DNA of 64,000 nucleotides from Branchiostoma floridae (taxonomy: Eukaryota; Chordata; Leptocardii; Amphioxiformes; Branchiostomatidae), in the NCBI RefSeq assembly GCF_000003815.2, contig NC_049994.1:7637674-7701673 (forward strand). The letters are read 5' to 3'. How positions within the stretch are numbered: the stretch's first letter is position 1; each line of letters opens with the position of its first letter. Below are positions 49,601-61,427 of the stretch, piece by piece. Under the pieces are notes generated by a model. It saw nothing but the letters and a program-made list of their open reading frames with translations, had not been told where the DNA came from and searched no databases. A program made the position numbers and the translations under genes.

Positions 49601-52600
49601 CTAAATCTCCCACATCCCCTTTTAAGAGCACATTCACAAGCTAAACTTATCCCTGGTAAATGTCACACTACAAACTTTCAGTACTCCTATTTTAACAGAA
49701 TCGTCTACATATGGAACTCCTTACCACCTGAAATTAGAAAACTTCGGCTAAATCCAACATTCTCAACAAATCGTTTTAAGCAGTCCGTTATTGATCATTA
49801 CTTCTCTCTTTTGGCCACACATTTTGATGTCCATCTAATAAGCACTTGGACCCATTGTTCCAAGTGCTGATTGGATGCACATCTAAATGTGTGGTCAACC
49901 TATAGTTACATCATTCTCATTTGTTTGTTAACCTTAGTTTATCTGATCCCTTTTATTGTTGTTTCGTTTGGGTATTGTTTCGTATCTTGCCGTTTTTTGT
50001 TAGAATACCTCTATGTAAAGTTCTTTGTTTTTATTTGCCCATTCTCTATTGTTCATTGTTATGATTTCAACTGTTGCTGGAGGTGTGGGTCATGTAAAGG
50101 TATATCCTGTTACCCACACCTTGCAGAACTTTTTCTGTAAAGTTTAATAAATAAATAAATAAATAAATGTTTTTCAATATGCTTTTGATAAGAGATAAGC
50201 CATGTTTCCATCGCCGCCAATTGGAAAAGAATTTGGTGCTAGCTTCTAAATCCTATCTGCATGCAGGAAAGGATGACATGACATCATTTCATATAGTACA
50301 ATTTATTCATACAATCAATTTTTATATAAGAAATGGCATAAATGACGTAGTTAAGTCACCAACATACTGAGATAACCACGGCGAAACTTTTATTATCAAA
50401 AAGCAAAAGCATGCTCCTACTAAAATTGTCAGAGGACCTGCAGGTTGATGTTAGGTGGGAGTTTCAAAGATTTTTCTGCTTTAATCGGCAGGTCTATATT
50501 TTCTTCTACGTCTACAATTTGCTGACTCAGAGATATGTTTGAGCTCCTGTCTCAGTGGAAGCCTCATTAGTTTCTCCCCTGTTCACTCAGGATGGCGGGA
50601 CCGCACTCCATTTGGCCAGCATACACGGGAACACTGAGATAGTGGAGCTTCCATTACAACATAACGCTGATGTGGAGGCGAGGGAGAAGGTAAGTAGTGA
50701 AGTAATGATAAACTGTGGTTTTGAAAGAGATGCTGTGTTCAGAACTTTGCATCTAAATAATGTCTCATCGGACTTGTAAGTTTCATCCACGATCCAGTTA
50801 GTCTCTTAATCTTGGATCACGCATATCATGTAAGTCGGTGTACTTTCTCAAGTAAATATGTCAGCACACCCAATACAGTACGTACGTTTGACTTGATAAA
50901 TAACGTTAACAGCGTTTCTTGGGAAAACATCTGCAGTTTTGAGTAGTTTTGTCGTGTTATGATGAAGCGTTTGGGTGATTTCTACTATGTTTTCAATGTG
51001 CTTTTAATAAGCCATTAACCTTGTTTCAATCGCTGACAACTGGAAAAGAAGTTGGTGTTGACTTGTAAATCCTATCGGTACGTAGGAAAGTATGACATGA
51101 CATCATTTCATGTAGTACAAGTTATTCATACAATCAATTTTCCATATAAGAAATGACATAGATTACGTAGTAACGGCACCGATCTACTGAAGCGACCACG
51201 ACGAAACTCTCAAGTATCAAAAATCATTTAATGACATGACATCATCTTATGTAGTATAAGTTATTCATGCAATTAACCTTCCGTATACGAAATTAAATAA
51301 ATCACGTAGTAAAGGTTGATGTTAGGTGGGAGTTTTAAAGATTTTTCTGCTTCAATCGACAGGTCTATATTTTCTTCTACCTCTACAATTTGCTGACTCA
51401 GAGATATGTTTGAGCTCTCCTCTCAGTGGAAGCCTCACGTGTTTCTCCGTCTGTTCACTCAGCATAACAGGACCGCACTCCATTTGGCCAGCATAGCCGG
51501 GAACACTGAGCTAGTGAAGCTGCTATTACAACATGACGCTGACGTGGAAGCGAGGGACTGCGTAAGTGCAAATAATTATGCGCCGAGATTTGGACTTTTC
51601 ATCAAAGTAATCATGACAGATCTTGACGTAATGATCAACTGTGATTTTGAAATAGATCGGGCGTGTTTAGAACATGGCATATAGATAATGTCTCATCGTA
51701 CTTGTTAGTTTCATTCACGATCCACTTAGTCTTGGATCACGAATATCATGTAAGTCGGTGTGCTTTCACAAGTGAAAATGTCAGCACACCCAATACAGTT
51801 ACTCTCCAAGTAGAGGTTAGGATCCAGCTGTTTTTTGACGTTTAAGTCGTTTTCATCCGGCTTTCTATTTATTTATTGTATCGACTAACAAAAGCAAAAG
51901 AGGCCCAAGCCTAACCTCTGCTTGGAGAGTACAAAATAGTACGTGAGACTTTATCAATAACAACATTCTTTGGGTAAACATATACAGTTGTTTTGTCGTT
52001 CTAAGAACTAAGCTATGTTTTCATTACCGACAACTGTAAAAGAATTCGGTGCTAAATTTATGAATCCTGTGTTCTTGACTGAGTGTCTGTAGAGGCGACG
52101 GACAAGGCATGTACAGAAAACCATATCCTGAGTTTTGGGTATTTCTTATAGTTGCTTGAGTAACTATGTTTGGCGTATCTTATTACCTGGATGTCTAACC
52201 TACATCGACGTATTCAATGTAAGGACCGCAAATCATCTCAGGACTAAGGGACAATTTAAGGTTGTTGATATAGGACTTAGAAATAATTCATGATTAATTT
52301 ATGTCTAATAGTCGTAGAATGTGTCTTGATTTCTCAGCTTGTGCACATTACGGTATATGGATATTTTACTGCCTTCGAAAATTGTAACTATGTATCAACT
52401 ATAAACATGTCCTAGTGACAATTGAAATTCTGGTCAAGTTGAAATTACTATAGAGGAGACGCTAATTTCTTTAAAGTACAGCTTTCCCTTAACTTCTGAA
52501 ATAGGTGTGAAGCTAGGCTTGTGGCCATTCAGACAACTTGAGAGCTAGACTGCATTAAATTACTCTCAGTTTGTCATCCCTTTTCATTGGATGAATACAG

Positions 52601-55600
52601 AAAAAATGAATATATAGAAGAAGGAAAAAACACGCCAGCAATATAAACCTATGTGTTGTCTCCCTTCGGGGAAAATATAAAAATGGAAACGAAAACTGTG
52701 TGTTAAGCTACGATGTATTTCTCGCACGCAGGATGGTAGAAAACCAATGGACGTCGCAAGTGACAAAGACCTCCGACGCTTCCTGAAGGTGAGTATAATG
52801 TTTTATAGGTATGATGTAACGTTATATAGATTGCAGCCTTAATCGCCGTGCTAATGGTATTCACAGCTTAAGCCGACCATGCAGAAGAAGTCATTGTTTT
52901 ATGTCTTATTAATTAACATCACGATAAAATTATTTTATTCGAGATTATGAATAAATCGAAGCCTATCAGATATGTGATATCTTTTAGATGAAGTGCAAAA
53001 GAAAATAACTCCAGATATTCAAGTACTAAGATACGCCACGTAACCGTTACTTATCAACTTGAGAAACTGTTAGACGCTTCAGACCGCATTCACGTAGTTT
53101 CGTCAGTAACTGTTGAGAAACTGGCGCTATCAGGTTTTAGACGAGAACTTTGAAGTTATGTTTAACAATGCCAACAAGGAGAGAGACACTTCTGAGAAGG
53201 TTCAAAAGAGGCAAGTATCGAAAGTCTATTTCACAAAGACTTCATGTTTTTTTCATCTAGGATCATGCTGCAGAGGTTTCCTACCACAAACTGATGGAAC
53301 AGTCCGGTGGGGTGAAAGTCGACAGGTTTAAACTGTGCATCTGTGGACCACAGGAAGCTGGCAAATCTACGCTGAAGGAAAGTCTTCAAACGGTAGGATC
53401 TTGTACTTGAAAAGTGGAATTTCACTTGAATTTGAACGGTTCCGCTTTTAGAAAACCAACTATCCATCACATATAGCCCGAATTGAATTTTCCATGTTAA
53501 GTGATAATAATGTCGGCACGAAAGCAATGTTCTGCTTTTGTAAGAATTATTGTATAAAAAGTTGGTTCTTTACTATATCATTTGAATGGCATCCCATTTT
53601 TCAAGTCAATGTTGTTTTACGTTGGTCAAATGAAAAGAAACTACAGCAAGTTTCAACTAGTATCATTCATTTATTGTTTCAGTTTAATTGAGTTGAAAAT
53701 TGCCTTCTTCGTGAAGATATACATCTTATTGACACCTCCACCTTTCCTCTGCAGATAGCACCGACAGTGTTTCTGCTCGGCATTTTAGTATTTTCTATTT
53801 CTTCCAGGGTCCCTTTGCCGCTTTCTTCCGGGATCGAATGACTCCAGACGATCAGCCCCATGAGCCCACCCCTGGTGTAAATGTGGGAACAACCAACATT
53901 CCCGGTGTGGGGGAGGTCAGTGTGTGGGACTTCGCTGGACAGTCGGAGTACGCGGTCACCCACAGCATGTTCATGGATGCAGAGAACACCGTCTTCATTG
54001 TGATGTACAACATCATGAACGACTTTAAAACGCAGAAGAAAGAGGTGATGACATTTGCTACACTTATGATAAAAACTAGAATTGTCTTTGATACGTATAC
54101 GTTTGATCTGACTACTACTCATCATTCTCGCACAGGTCCGCTGGTGGTTGTGTTTCATCAAGTCCTGCAACGCAAAGAGTGCGCCTAACGTCATCCTTGT
54201 GGCCAGCCACGCGGACCAGACTAACACAGGTAAACGTTAACGACTACTGCTATGACAACTGTGTTTGAATTATGTATGAATTTGAGTTCTGTGGGTCCTA
54301 TTTCCATTCAGCAGTTTGCCTTCCATATCACTTACATGTCACTCATCTACAGGACACCAAAGGGCATCTTCCATTCTTAAGTTGATGACGGCCGAGTTCA
54401 AAGACTGCCTAAACATCTCAGACGAAGTGTTCCTTCTTGACTGCAGAAGGACTCGTCAAACTGACATAAGGCGTCTTAAGGACCTTTTGACCAAACTTAA
54501 GAAACAGCTTCTACAAGTGAGTTGTGCTGTTTTGTCTTGTATTGTAACAGTTTTCGATACGAAGTCCAATATCTAATATAGATAGCTGGTGAACATGCGC
54601 ATAACATTTGCTTATCAAATGGCTAGACATATTGTAAGAATGTGCAAAATAAAGACTTAGACTTGCGGTTTACATTGCAGTGCAACATGTATTGCCAAAG
54701 CCAAAGATTAGAAGTCTGAATTCGACACCCAAACTCAAACTATCTCTTCCCGTAGCCCTCTGGCATTCAAAAGTAATATCGCATCAAATCGCTTACTTGA
54801 TGGTTAACAAGAATTATTTATTTCAATCGTGCAGAATCAGAGAGACATGCCCACGCTGTGTGCTAAGATCATGACGTCCCTACCAAAATGGGTCAAGGAA
54901 AAGTGCAGCCCAAAGTGTCCTGTCATGGGATGGACGGAGTACGTGCAGGCAGCGAAGGAGATCGACCGCTTTGTCGCTGAAGATTTTTTGAAGACATCTT
55001 CACAATACCTGGATCATTTGGGAGAGGTAAATATTAACCTGGTCATCTAAATGTCAAATGTTGTGTGACTTACTTTATTAAACCCTATTTTGTACCAAGA
55101 AGTGACCAGCAACCTACAAACCGTCATACTATGAGCGTGAGAAATGATCAGCTGTCATTCCATTTTCCATTTTCTCTCTCCAATGTTCCCATATAAATTA
55201 GCATTTATCGTATGAAACCATGACTTTCGTGGTAATTGACCGGCTAATCGATGTCACGAGCACTATCAAACACGTCAAAGTTACAATCGTACTCTAAGTT
55301 TGGTTCATTACACTTGTAACCCAAGTATCTCTTTGTCTATTTTTTTTAGATCTTATTCGTCCCCCCACCGAACGCTGACCCCATCATTGTCCTGGAGCCA
55401 AACTGGCTCTGCACGGATGTCTTTGGCAAGGTGATGGCACCAGAAAACTTCCCAGTCCATTTGAGAACAAGAGACGATATCGTCACTAAAGAGGACATCC
55501 AGGAAGTGTTCGAAGATATCGCCGATGTCGACCTCCTCATCACCCTGCTGCAAGAGTTCCAACTCTGTCACACCTTTGACGGACAGGAGTTCATCATCCC

Positions 55601-56390
55601 CGGGCTGCTGACACAGACCATGCCTCCAGAGAAGTGGCAGCCGACCGCAGACCCCGCCAAGACCGTGTACTTCGGCAAGCAAGTCCAGTGTGCCGACACC
55701 ACCGACATGTTCTCCTCCGGGTTCTTTCCCCGTGTGCAGACCCGCCTGATGAGGCAGCTGAAGAATCGCCCGCTGCTGTGGAGAGACGGAGCCAAGTGTT
55801 TCGACTGTAACGTGGAAAGTCTCATCAAGCTGTCCCCAGACGGCCGTGCGGTCAACATCTGTGTGCGGAGCGAGCAGGCCGACAAGCCGAGCTGCCGACA
55901 GATGCTCGAGCTGATAGAGAACATCATCAACAACGTGCTCGACGAGTGCAGCCCAGGTACCACTACAGAGGAGAGGGTGCTCAGCGCTCGTGCACTGAAG
56001 GAACACAGAGAAGAAGTCTACTCCTACAGCATGGATCAGATCAACAAGGCCGAGGACGGCATCGTCTATCACGACATCCTTGGCTTCTCAGAAGACGTCG
56101 ATGACCTGCTGTATGGCGGAAGAGACAATGAGGAGGAACAAGGAGCTGCTGGAAACACCACGGTCCAACAGACGATCGTGTATGGAGGTGGAAACTTGTT
56201 CTTTAGGGCAGGTGATCATGCTCACATCGACATGCCAAGCGCCATTCAAGGTGACCTTGGGCAACTTCGGTTGGAAGGTAGTTTGCCTGATGACATGGGA
56301 CAGCTACAGATTGAGGAGAATGTGCCTGATGACATTGGACAGCTACATTTGGAAGAGAATACGCCAGGTGACATGGGTCAGCCGAGCTAG
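46633..56390 (+). CDS. Gene C: ankyrin-Roc-COR (ROCO family) protein, 12 coding exons, altered C-terminus
   Basis: Coding exons: 46633-46740, 47518-47616, 48158-48256, 50591-50689, 51463-51561, 52732-52788, 53261-53392, 53808-54044, 54136-54229, 54353-54516, 54835-55026, 55350-56390; about 806 aa. It has four ankyrin exons. In the third, LLLQH has become LPLQH, putting a proline in the second helix. P-loop GPQEAGKST (about 216-224), WDFAGQ (about 271-276), SHAD (about 334-337), then COR. The exon at 54835 is three codons shorter than in A and B. The tail differs: after a GNLFFRAGDHAHIDM motif it carries 13-residue repeats (MGQLQIEENVPDD) and stops at 56388-56390. That stop results from a frameshift inside the repeat array. 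The ancestral end of the exon lies beyond a gap and a LINE at 57386-57417. Probably still expressed, but the C-terminus is rearranged. Confidence 0.8.
48621..50167 (+). mobile_element. CR1/Jockey-type LINE, 5'-truncated, in gene C intron
   Basis: It starts at ACAACACGGTTTCATCAAGG, inside the RT domain (HGFIKGRSSSTQLL), and continues through FSKAFDCVSH, GVPQGSILGPLLF and LYADDSK to THFDVHLISTWTHC. The frame breaks once, by an extra T in a T-run at about 49548. It ends with a hairpin (arms 50082-50090 and 50112-50120) and an (AATA)n tail. Gene B has the empty site (TTAATATGTTTTTC, about 30370); a short ATGTT duplication is possible. Same family as 20298-22667. Confidence 0.85.
51800..51931. mobile_element. 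132-bp MITE in gene C intron
   Basis: The left end TACTCTCCAAGTAGAGGTTA is the inverted repeat of the right end TAACCTCTGCTTGGAGAGTA, about 22 bp with one mismatch. The surrounding ACAGTACGTG word of other ankyrin units is split by it. A TA or 3-bp target duplication is possible. No coding capacity. Confidence 0.75.
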
Positions 56391-56466
56391 AAGAGCATGT
56401 GCCTGATGACCTGGGACTGTAATAGTTGGAGGAGAACATGTCTGATGATCTGAGACAGCTACAGAT
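56246..56466 (+). repeat. 39-nt tandem repeat array at the gene C 3' end
   Basis: Units of about 39 nt encode (M/I)GQLQ(I/L)EENVPDD. Three or four are in frame before the stop at 56388. The array continues past the stop in a shifted frame (GAAGAGCATGTGCCTGATGA, GGAGAACATGTCTGATGAT) into the gap at 56467, so its true length is unknown. Genes A and B lack it. Confidence 0.8.
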
Positions 56467-56566
56467 NNNNNNNNNNNNNNNNNNNNNNNNNNNNNNNNNN
56501 NNNNNNNNNNNNNNNNNNNNNNNNNNNNNNNNNNNNNNNNNNNNNNNNNNNNNNNNNNNNNNNNNN
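56467..56566. other. Assembly gap (100 N)
   Basis: Exactly 100 N, the usual placeholder for a gap of unknown size. It lies between the 39-nt repeat array and a LINE fragment. Confidence 0.99.
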
Positions 56567-57258
56567 GCTGGTTGCACCATGTTAAAGAAATAGTAGATAA
56601 TACAGGCTATTCTTTCTTATGGAACATTAACTACCCTACATTAGACAATAAGAACATATGTACTTTGTTAAAGAGAAGACTTACCGATATGTACGCTCAA
56701 ACGTTTTTTCATCAACTGTCCCTAGATAACGGTAAGCTAAGATTTTACAAAAGTGTTAAATCCGAATACGTGATGGGAAATTATCTATATCATAATGAGT
56801 TTAATGAAAGATCAGCCATATGCAAGATAAGAACAAGCGCACACCCGTTAGAAATAGAAAGGGGCCGCTATAAAAAGCTCCAAGTCCACGAGAGATTGTG
56901 TACATATTGTCCAATGAATGCAGTGGAAAATGAAACACATTTTATCAGTCAGTGTACCCACTATGAAACCGAAAGAAAAACATTATTTCAAACAGTAGCC
57001 ACTATTTCACCAAGCTTTTATCACCTAAATGATCACCAAAAGACTACATTTTTACTAAAAGCTCAAAATCCCACCATCATACAGAACGTGGGACAGTTCA
57101 TTAACCACTGCCTTCAAAGAAGAAGTCAAACCCGACAATAGTATTCATACTCGTAGTATCATGTAGTTGATTAGACACTTGTTTTATGTACTTACCTCTC
57201 TTAGTTCTTGAGATTGTGTATGCAATTAGCCCTCGGGCATGATTTTGCAAATAAAACA
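56567..57258 (+). mobile_element. 3' end of a non-LTR retrotransposon inside the gene C last exon
   Basis: The frame, open from the gap to TAG at 57139-57141, contains SAICKIRTSAHPLEIERGR and LCTYCPMNAVENETHFISQC. This CxxC...HxxxxC segment is found at the C-terminus of many LINE reverse transcriptases. The 3' UTR ends GCAATTAGCCCTCGGGCATG plus ATTTTGCAAATAAA, a typical LINE terminus. The RT core is missing, in or beyond the gap. Genes A and B have no insertion here. Confidence 0.75.
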
Positions 57259-57339
57259 TTATATATAATGTTAAGAGAAAATAGTTGTTCGGTACTTTGC
57301 TACATCGTATCAAATATCGACGCAGTCGGCGGTCGTCAA

Positions 57340-57417
57340 CACGTATCAAGGTGCAGTCCGACAACTTTAGCCAGAGGACAATGTGTGAGGCCAGCTCAGA
57401 TTCGCTTCAACTGAAAT
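57340..57417 (+). pseudogene. Orphaned 3' end of the gene C last exon
   Basis: The stretch ACTTTAGCCAGAGGACAATG, then GAGGCCAGCTCAGATTCGCT, aligns with the end of genes A and B (CAGCTAGAGGATAGTG, then GAGGCTAGCTCAGATAGGCT). It decodes as EASSDSLQLK and a TGA near 57415. Two bases (CT of GTGTCTGAG) are missing, so it is also frameshifted. The match continues into the 3' flank. Confidence 0.7.
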
Positions 57418-60250
57418 GAGACATTCAAGGATAATTCACAGCAAAATGCATTTCAAAACCTTCAATTTGTCTACTCTCAAAATGAGCCCTTATAACTGAA
57501 AATGTCCAATTGCAAAGCGAGAGCAATTTGTGTCTATCATGAATTCATTCCTCAAATGGTTATCATTACATGCCAAAAAGCAGTTACTCAAGCAACTGGA
57601 TATAATTTTGGCAATGGTCAGACGTTTCAGATGGTATCCACTAATCTTATTATATTGGCATATCTAATGATAACAGAGGTGATATTGGACCTAATGAGTA
57701 ACTTTTACAAACAGCAGGTAACTTAAGTTTCTAAGAATATGATGAAAGGACATGAAAGGAACATAACAGAAGTTGTATGTACAATTCCAGTTGGGAAGTT
57801 TTAGTATGTCAAACAATGCATATCTTTCAGCTAATATAAATGTATATGACTTGGCCATTTAACCATTTTGTAAGATCATTTTATATGGAACAATGTGCAG
57901 AAGACAATAATTTTGTCAGTAATAAGTGTTTTAAGTTTTGCTTCATGGACATTGTTTTTGCCAAATCAGAGAACCAGCTTGTCATTAGATTTTTGAGTAT
58001 TTTAGATATTTGTATTTACTTGATTTTCCCTTAATTCCTTTATATGATAGTGGCATAGGTGGACACTAGTAAAGATTAATGACATATCACATTCCTTCCA
58101 AGCTAGAGATAGAATCATAAAGGTTATGAATAACAACAGTATGTATATGGTGTCTTTTTCTTTTCACTGCATCAGACTTTGTAGTTGGTATTGAAACATC
58201 AGAACAGAATCATACCTTGTATTTACTTGCGTCGACTGCATTTCTTTTCAATGTCTAGTAAAACAGTAACATTGTACATGCCTTTGGCAGTTTTAATCCT
58301 TTCTTCAGCCGCCCAGCCACGTCGAGAGTTCGAGGCAGTTTTATTTTCCTTCCGCGAGAGAAAGTAGTCCGTTCCATGACTCCGGGCGTCAACACGCGTT
58401 ACAGAAAAGCTTCCTCCTGGAGTATATAACCCCGTATCTACTTAGTTTCACATCATTCACAATATTTTAGCTTCATTCTTTACTGCGATAGTTTTTTAAA
58501 CTGCTGTTTCATCGCAATCCCTTAAATATAGCGACTCGAAAATAGGTGATTTTCGTGTAGATTCCCTTCTTGTTTTCACCCTCGTGTAGATTTCAAACCA
58601 ACAGGAAATTTAGTGTACATGAAAAAGCAAAAATTCTACTTTCCGGCGGTATATGATTCATTATACATTTCAAGTGCGAAAAGCAAATGCCCCCAATCCG
58701 CGCGAGGCCATGTCATTTAGGAGCGGTCATTTTGATTCCAGAACGCACCACATGTAAGCAGCGCGCGTGCCGCGGATTGGCCCATTTCTCAAAGGTTTCG
58801 GTCGACAAAAGGTTAGCTGCGGCCGCGTTTTTTTTTTTTGAAATCTCGAGAGAAAAGTGTCCGTGACTTCCCTTTTAATTCATAGCTTATTTATACTGAT
58901 CATACTGGGAATATTGTCAGTTTTAAGATGTCTTCTTATTGTTCGTTCATATGATATGTACTTGGTGTTGTTATTGTTTGACCTAACGTTACAAGTCAGT
59001 TAAAAAAAAGTTCTTCAAAGTTTTCAACCCTAATTTTGTCAAGCGTATCATTACCAACTTCATACACTTACCTCTATCTACGCACTTTTCTACACTTTTT
59101 CATTTTTCTCAAGGCATTTATAATAATAGCAAGAGGTATCAAGGTTTTTCACTTTGGACTGATATCTTATCAAAACTGCAAGAGGTCGTCCTGCGATTGC
59201 GATTCCCGATTTCAAACCTCACCAGGATTACCCTATGCTTAACTAGCAACATTTCATACTCATACAAGGTGTGATGTTCATATTGGTTTGACATGTTCAA
59301 TCATCATGTATCATGTTACATATACCCAAAAGTGTCAACTTTTTTTTCTTTTCCGCTATACCCCAGACTCTGACTATATTAAAGTCTATGATTGACATTC
59401 CTTGCTATTGTACAATACAAAATATACAAAGAGTCATATATATGTTAAATATAAGCCAAACTTTATTGCATGAAATTGAAAAACAATGCATGTCATGTCT
59501 AAACATCAATGCCAAATTGGAAACAAGTCTTGTAGTGTAACTGTATATCAGGAATTTGCCGCCAAACATCTGACGTTTTTTGCCAGAATGATATAATTCC
59601 AATCATGCCAAATGATCTGACTAACTAACACAGTAGTCACCCTCTTCAGGTCCATAGCAGAACATCACCTGTAGGAAACACAATTTCACAGTATGTTATC
59701 AAAATTCTTTAAGAGTCTTAGGTTGCTATATCTGAATCAGTTTACTCATTAGGAAATGGTGCCAGCTAATGATTGATGGACTAATTACTTATATGCAATA
59801 CTACAATGTCAATCAAAGAAACGAAAGTTGAAAACACTCTTCGCTGCTAGAGGCACATCCTCAGCTGTTCTGGGGTAGAACTCCACCTAATGCAAAAACA
59901 AAAACATGTTAATATCCATATGTCATATTGGTACTTACCATTCATTGATTACCCATATCACACACTCAGTCAGATATTTTATACTCACACTCACCCACTT
60001 AGTCTATTCTACTTTTAGCATCTTTATCTATGCTATACCATATCAAGACTAATTTATTATATATTCATGTTAGATTCATATATTACATTTTTTATATTAT
60101 ATCATATTACATATATTATAGACTAATTTCAAGGTTATATCATATCATATATGAATTATATATGAGTTTTTCAGAATCAAAAATTTATGATATAACATCT
60201 AAGATTATAAGTTAAGCAAAAACCCAGAAGGTACAGACGGAAACTCAAAA
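57418..60250. other. Block C 3' flank, then unique AT-rich sequence; no gene
   Basis: 57418 to about 58330 aligns with the 3' flanks of genes A and B. After that the sequence is unique. 58380-58840 is relatively CpG-rich, with TATATAA at about 58421 and a T10 run, but it leads to no coding exon. 60030-60190 is strongly AT-rich and palindromic. Confidence 0.5.
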
Positions 60251-60258
60251 TCTAACCC

Positions 60259-60510
60259 ATAGGTGAGGGAGAGCTGGAGTAAGGAAATAATAGTCAGAAC
60301 CTCCAACCTGCACCCGTACCAAAGTGCGGGGTTACGCCTTTCCCGTCAACTCGGGGATCTGTGTGATGTACCCCATGTTGACGTCGTTAAGTACGACCTT
60401 TACAGGGGTCAGGCGCCTCTAACCTACCTACGGGGGCAGATGTCTAAACCTAGCAGGAAGGGGTTCTTTGGAAAAAAGGAGAGAGGGAGAGAAAGGGGGT
60501 GAAGGAGTAC
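60259..60510 (+). other. Short GC-richer open stretch of unknown nature
   Basis: A 79-codon frame (60263-60502) reading YQSAGLRLSRQLGDLCDVPH and VVKYDLYRGQAPLTYLRGQM lies just downstream of the CXC gene and opposite in orientation. It is more GC-rich than its surroundings. I do not recognise it; it may be a transposon remnant. Confidence 0.2.
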
Positions 60511-60570
60511 AGAAAAGACCAGCTTCCACTCACCTATACCTAAACTATAGACAGTCATATTCACTCATTA

Positions 60571-61152
60571 TTACTCTACCTCAGAAAATTCTGAATCAGA
60601 AATATTATCTAATAAAGACAGACTACCACAATAAAAGTCATCTATAAGATTTACATACATGTAGTCTTGATCATCACTAGTGCTACTTGTATCTGAATCT
60701 GTTTCTGCATTGTCCTGACCTACCTGATTTTGCTCACAACAAATAGAATTAGAACAATCTAAACACCTACATCCCGGACCACATGCTTGACCTTTCTTGA
60801 GACACTTACATCTTTTACTAGAGCACCCACTTTTACATTTACACCCCCTGGTTAAAAACTCCACAGTCTTCTGCACCTTTTCAATATTTTCTTTAGAATC
60901 CCAAGTAATCATTAAATTACCGTGATTATCTATTTCCCAGCCATACCTATCTAATAATACAGAAGAAAAGTCCTGCTCTAAAGCCTGAGCCCAAGTAAGG
61001 TAAACCCAACAAGAACGTAACCAATGGAACCAAAGGGACTGAAAGGAAGGTAAACTATTATCTTCAAACTCTATTCTTTCAAAGATGGCACCCCTAATAA
61101 CTTGTAACCAGTTTTCATGAATCTTTAAGTGAACATGTTCGCAAGGGAGTAG
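60571..61152 (-). CDS. C-terminal CXC-motif fragment of an uncharacterised gene family
   Basis: The minus-strand frame is open from the gap edge (61152) to TAA at 60571. It reads HVHLKIHENWLQVIRGAIF, then FHWLRSCWVYLTWAQALEQ, YGWEIDNHGNLMITWDS, a Cys-rich GCKCKSGCSSKRCKC with GPGCRCLDC, and an acidic Ser/Asp-rich tail. The FHWxRxC...GWxxD...WDSxENI...CxCxxGC order is, from memory, the C-terminus of a widespread invertebrate family of large uncharacterised, probably mobile-element-associated proteins. The Cys cluster resembles TSO1/tesmin CXC modules and may bind zinc or DNA. It is probably the end of the protein whose N-terminal part is at 62403-63984. Confidence 0.6.
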   Translation of the reverse strand, partial: LLPCEHVHLKIHENWLQVIRGAIFERIEFEDNSLPSFQSLWFHWLRSCWVYLTWAQALEQDFSSVLLDRYGWEIDNHGNLMITWDSKENIEKVQKTVEFLTRGCKCKSGCSSKRCKCLKKGQACGPGCRCLDCSNSICCEQNQVGQDNAETDSDTSSTSDDQDYMYVNLIDDFYCGSLSLLDNISDSEFSEVE

Positions 61153-61153
61153 C

Positions 61154-61427
61154 NNNNNNNNNNNNNNNNNNNNNNNNNNNNNNNNNNNNNNNNNNNNNNN
61201 NNNNNNNNNNNNNNNNNNNNNNNNNNNNNNNNNNNNNNNNNNNNNNNNNNNNNNNNNNNNNNNNNNNNNNNNNNNNNNNNNNNNNNNNNNNNNNNNNNNN
61301 NNNNNNNNNNNNNNNNNNNNNNNNNNNNNNNNNNNNNNNNNNNNNNNNNNNNNNNNNNNNNNNNNNNNNNNNNNNNNNNNNNNNNNNNNNNNNNNNNNNN
61401 NNNNNNNNNNNNNNNNNNNNNNNNNNN
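61154..61427. other. Assembly gap (274 N)
   Basis: A run of N between the CXC gene fragment and a LINE fragment. Confidence 0.99.
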
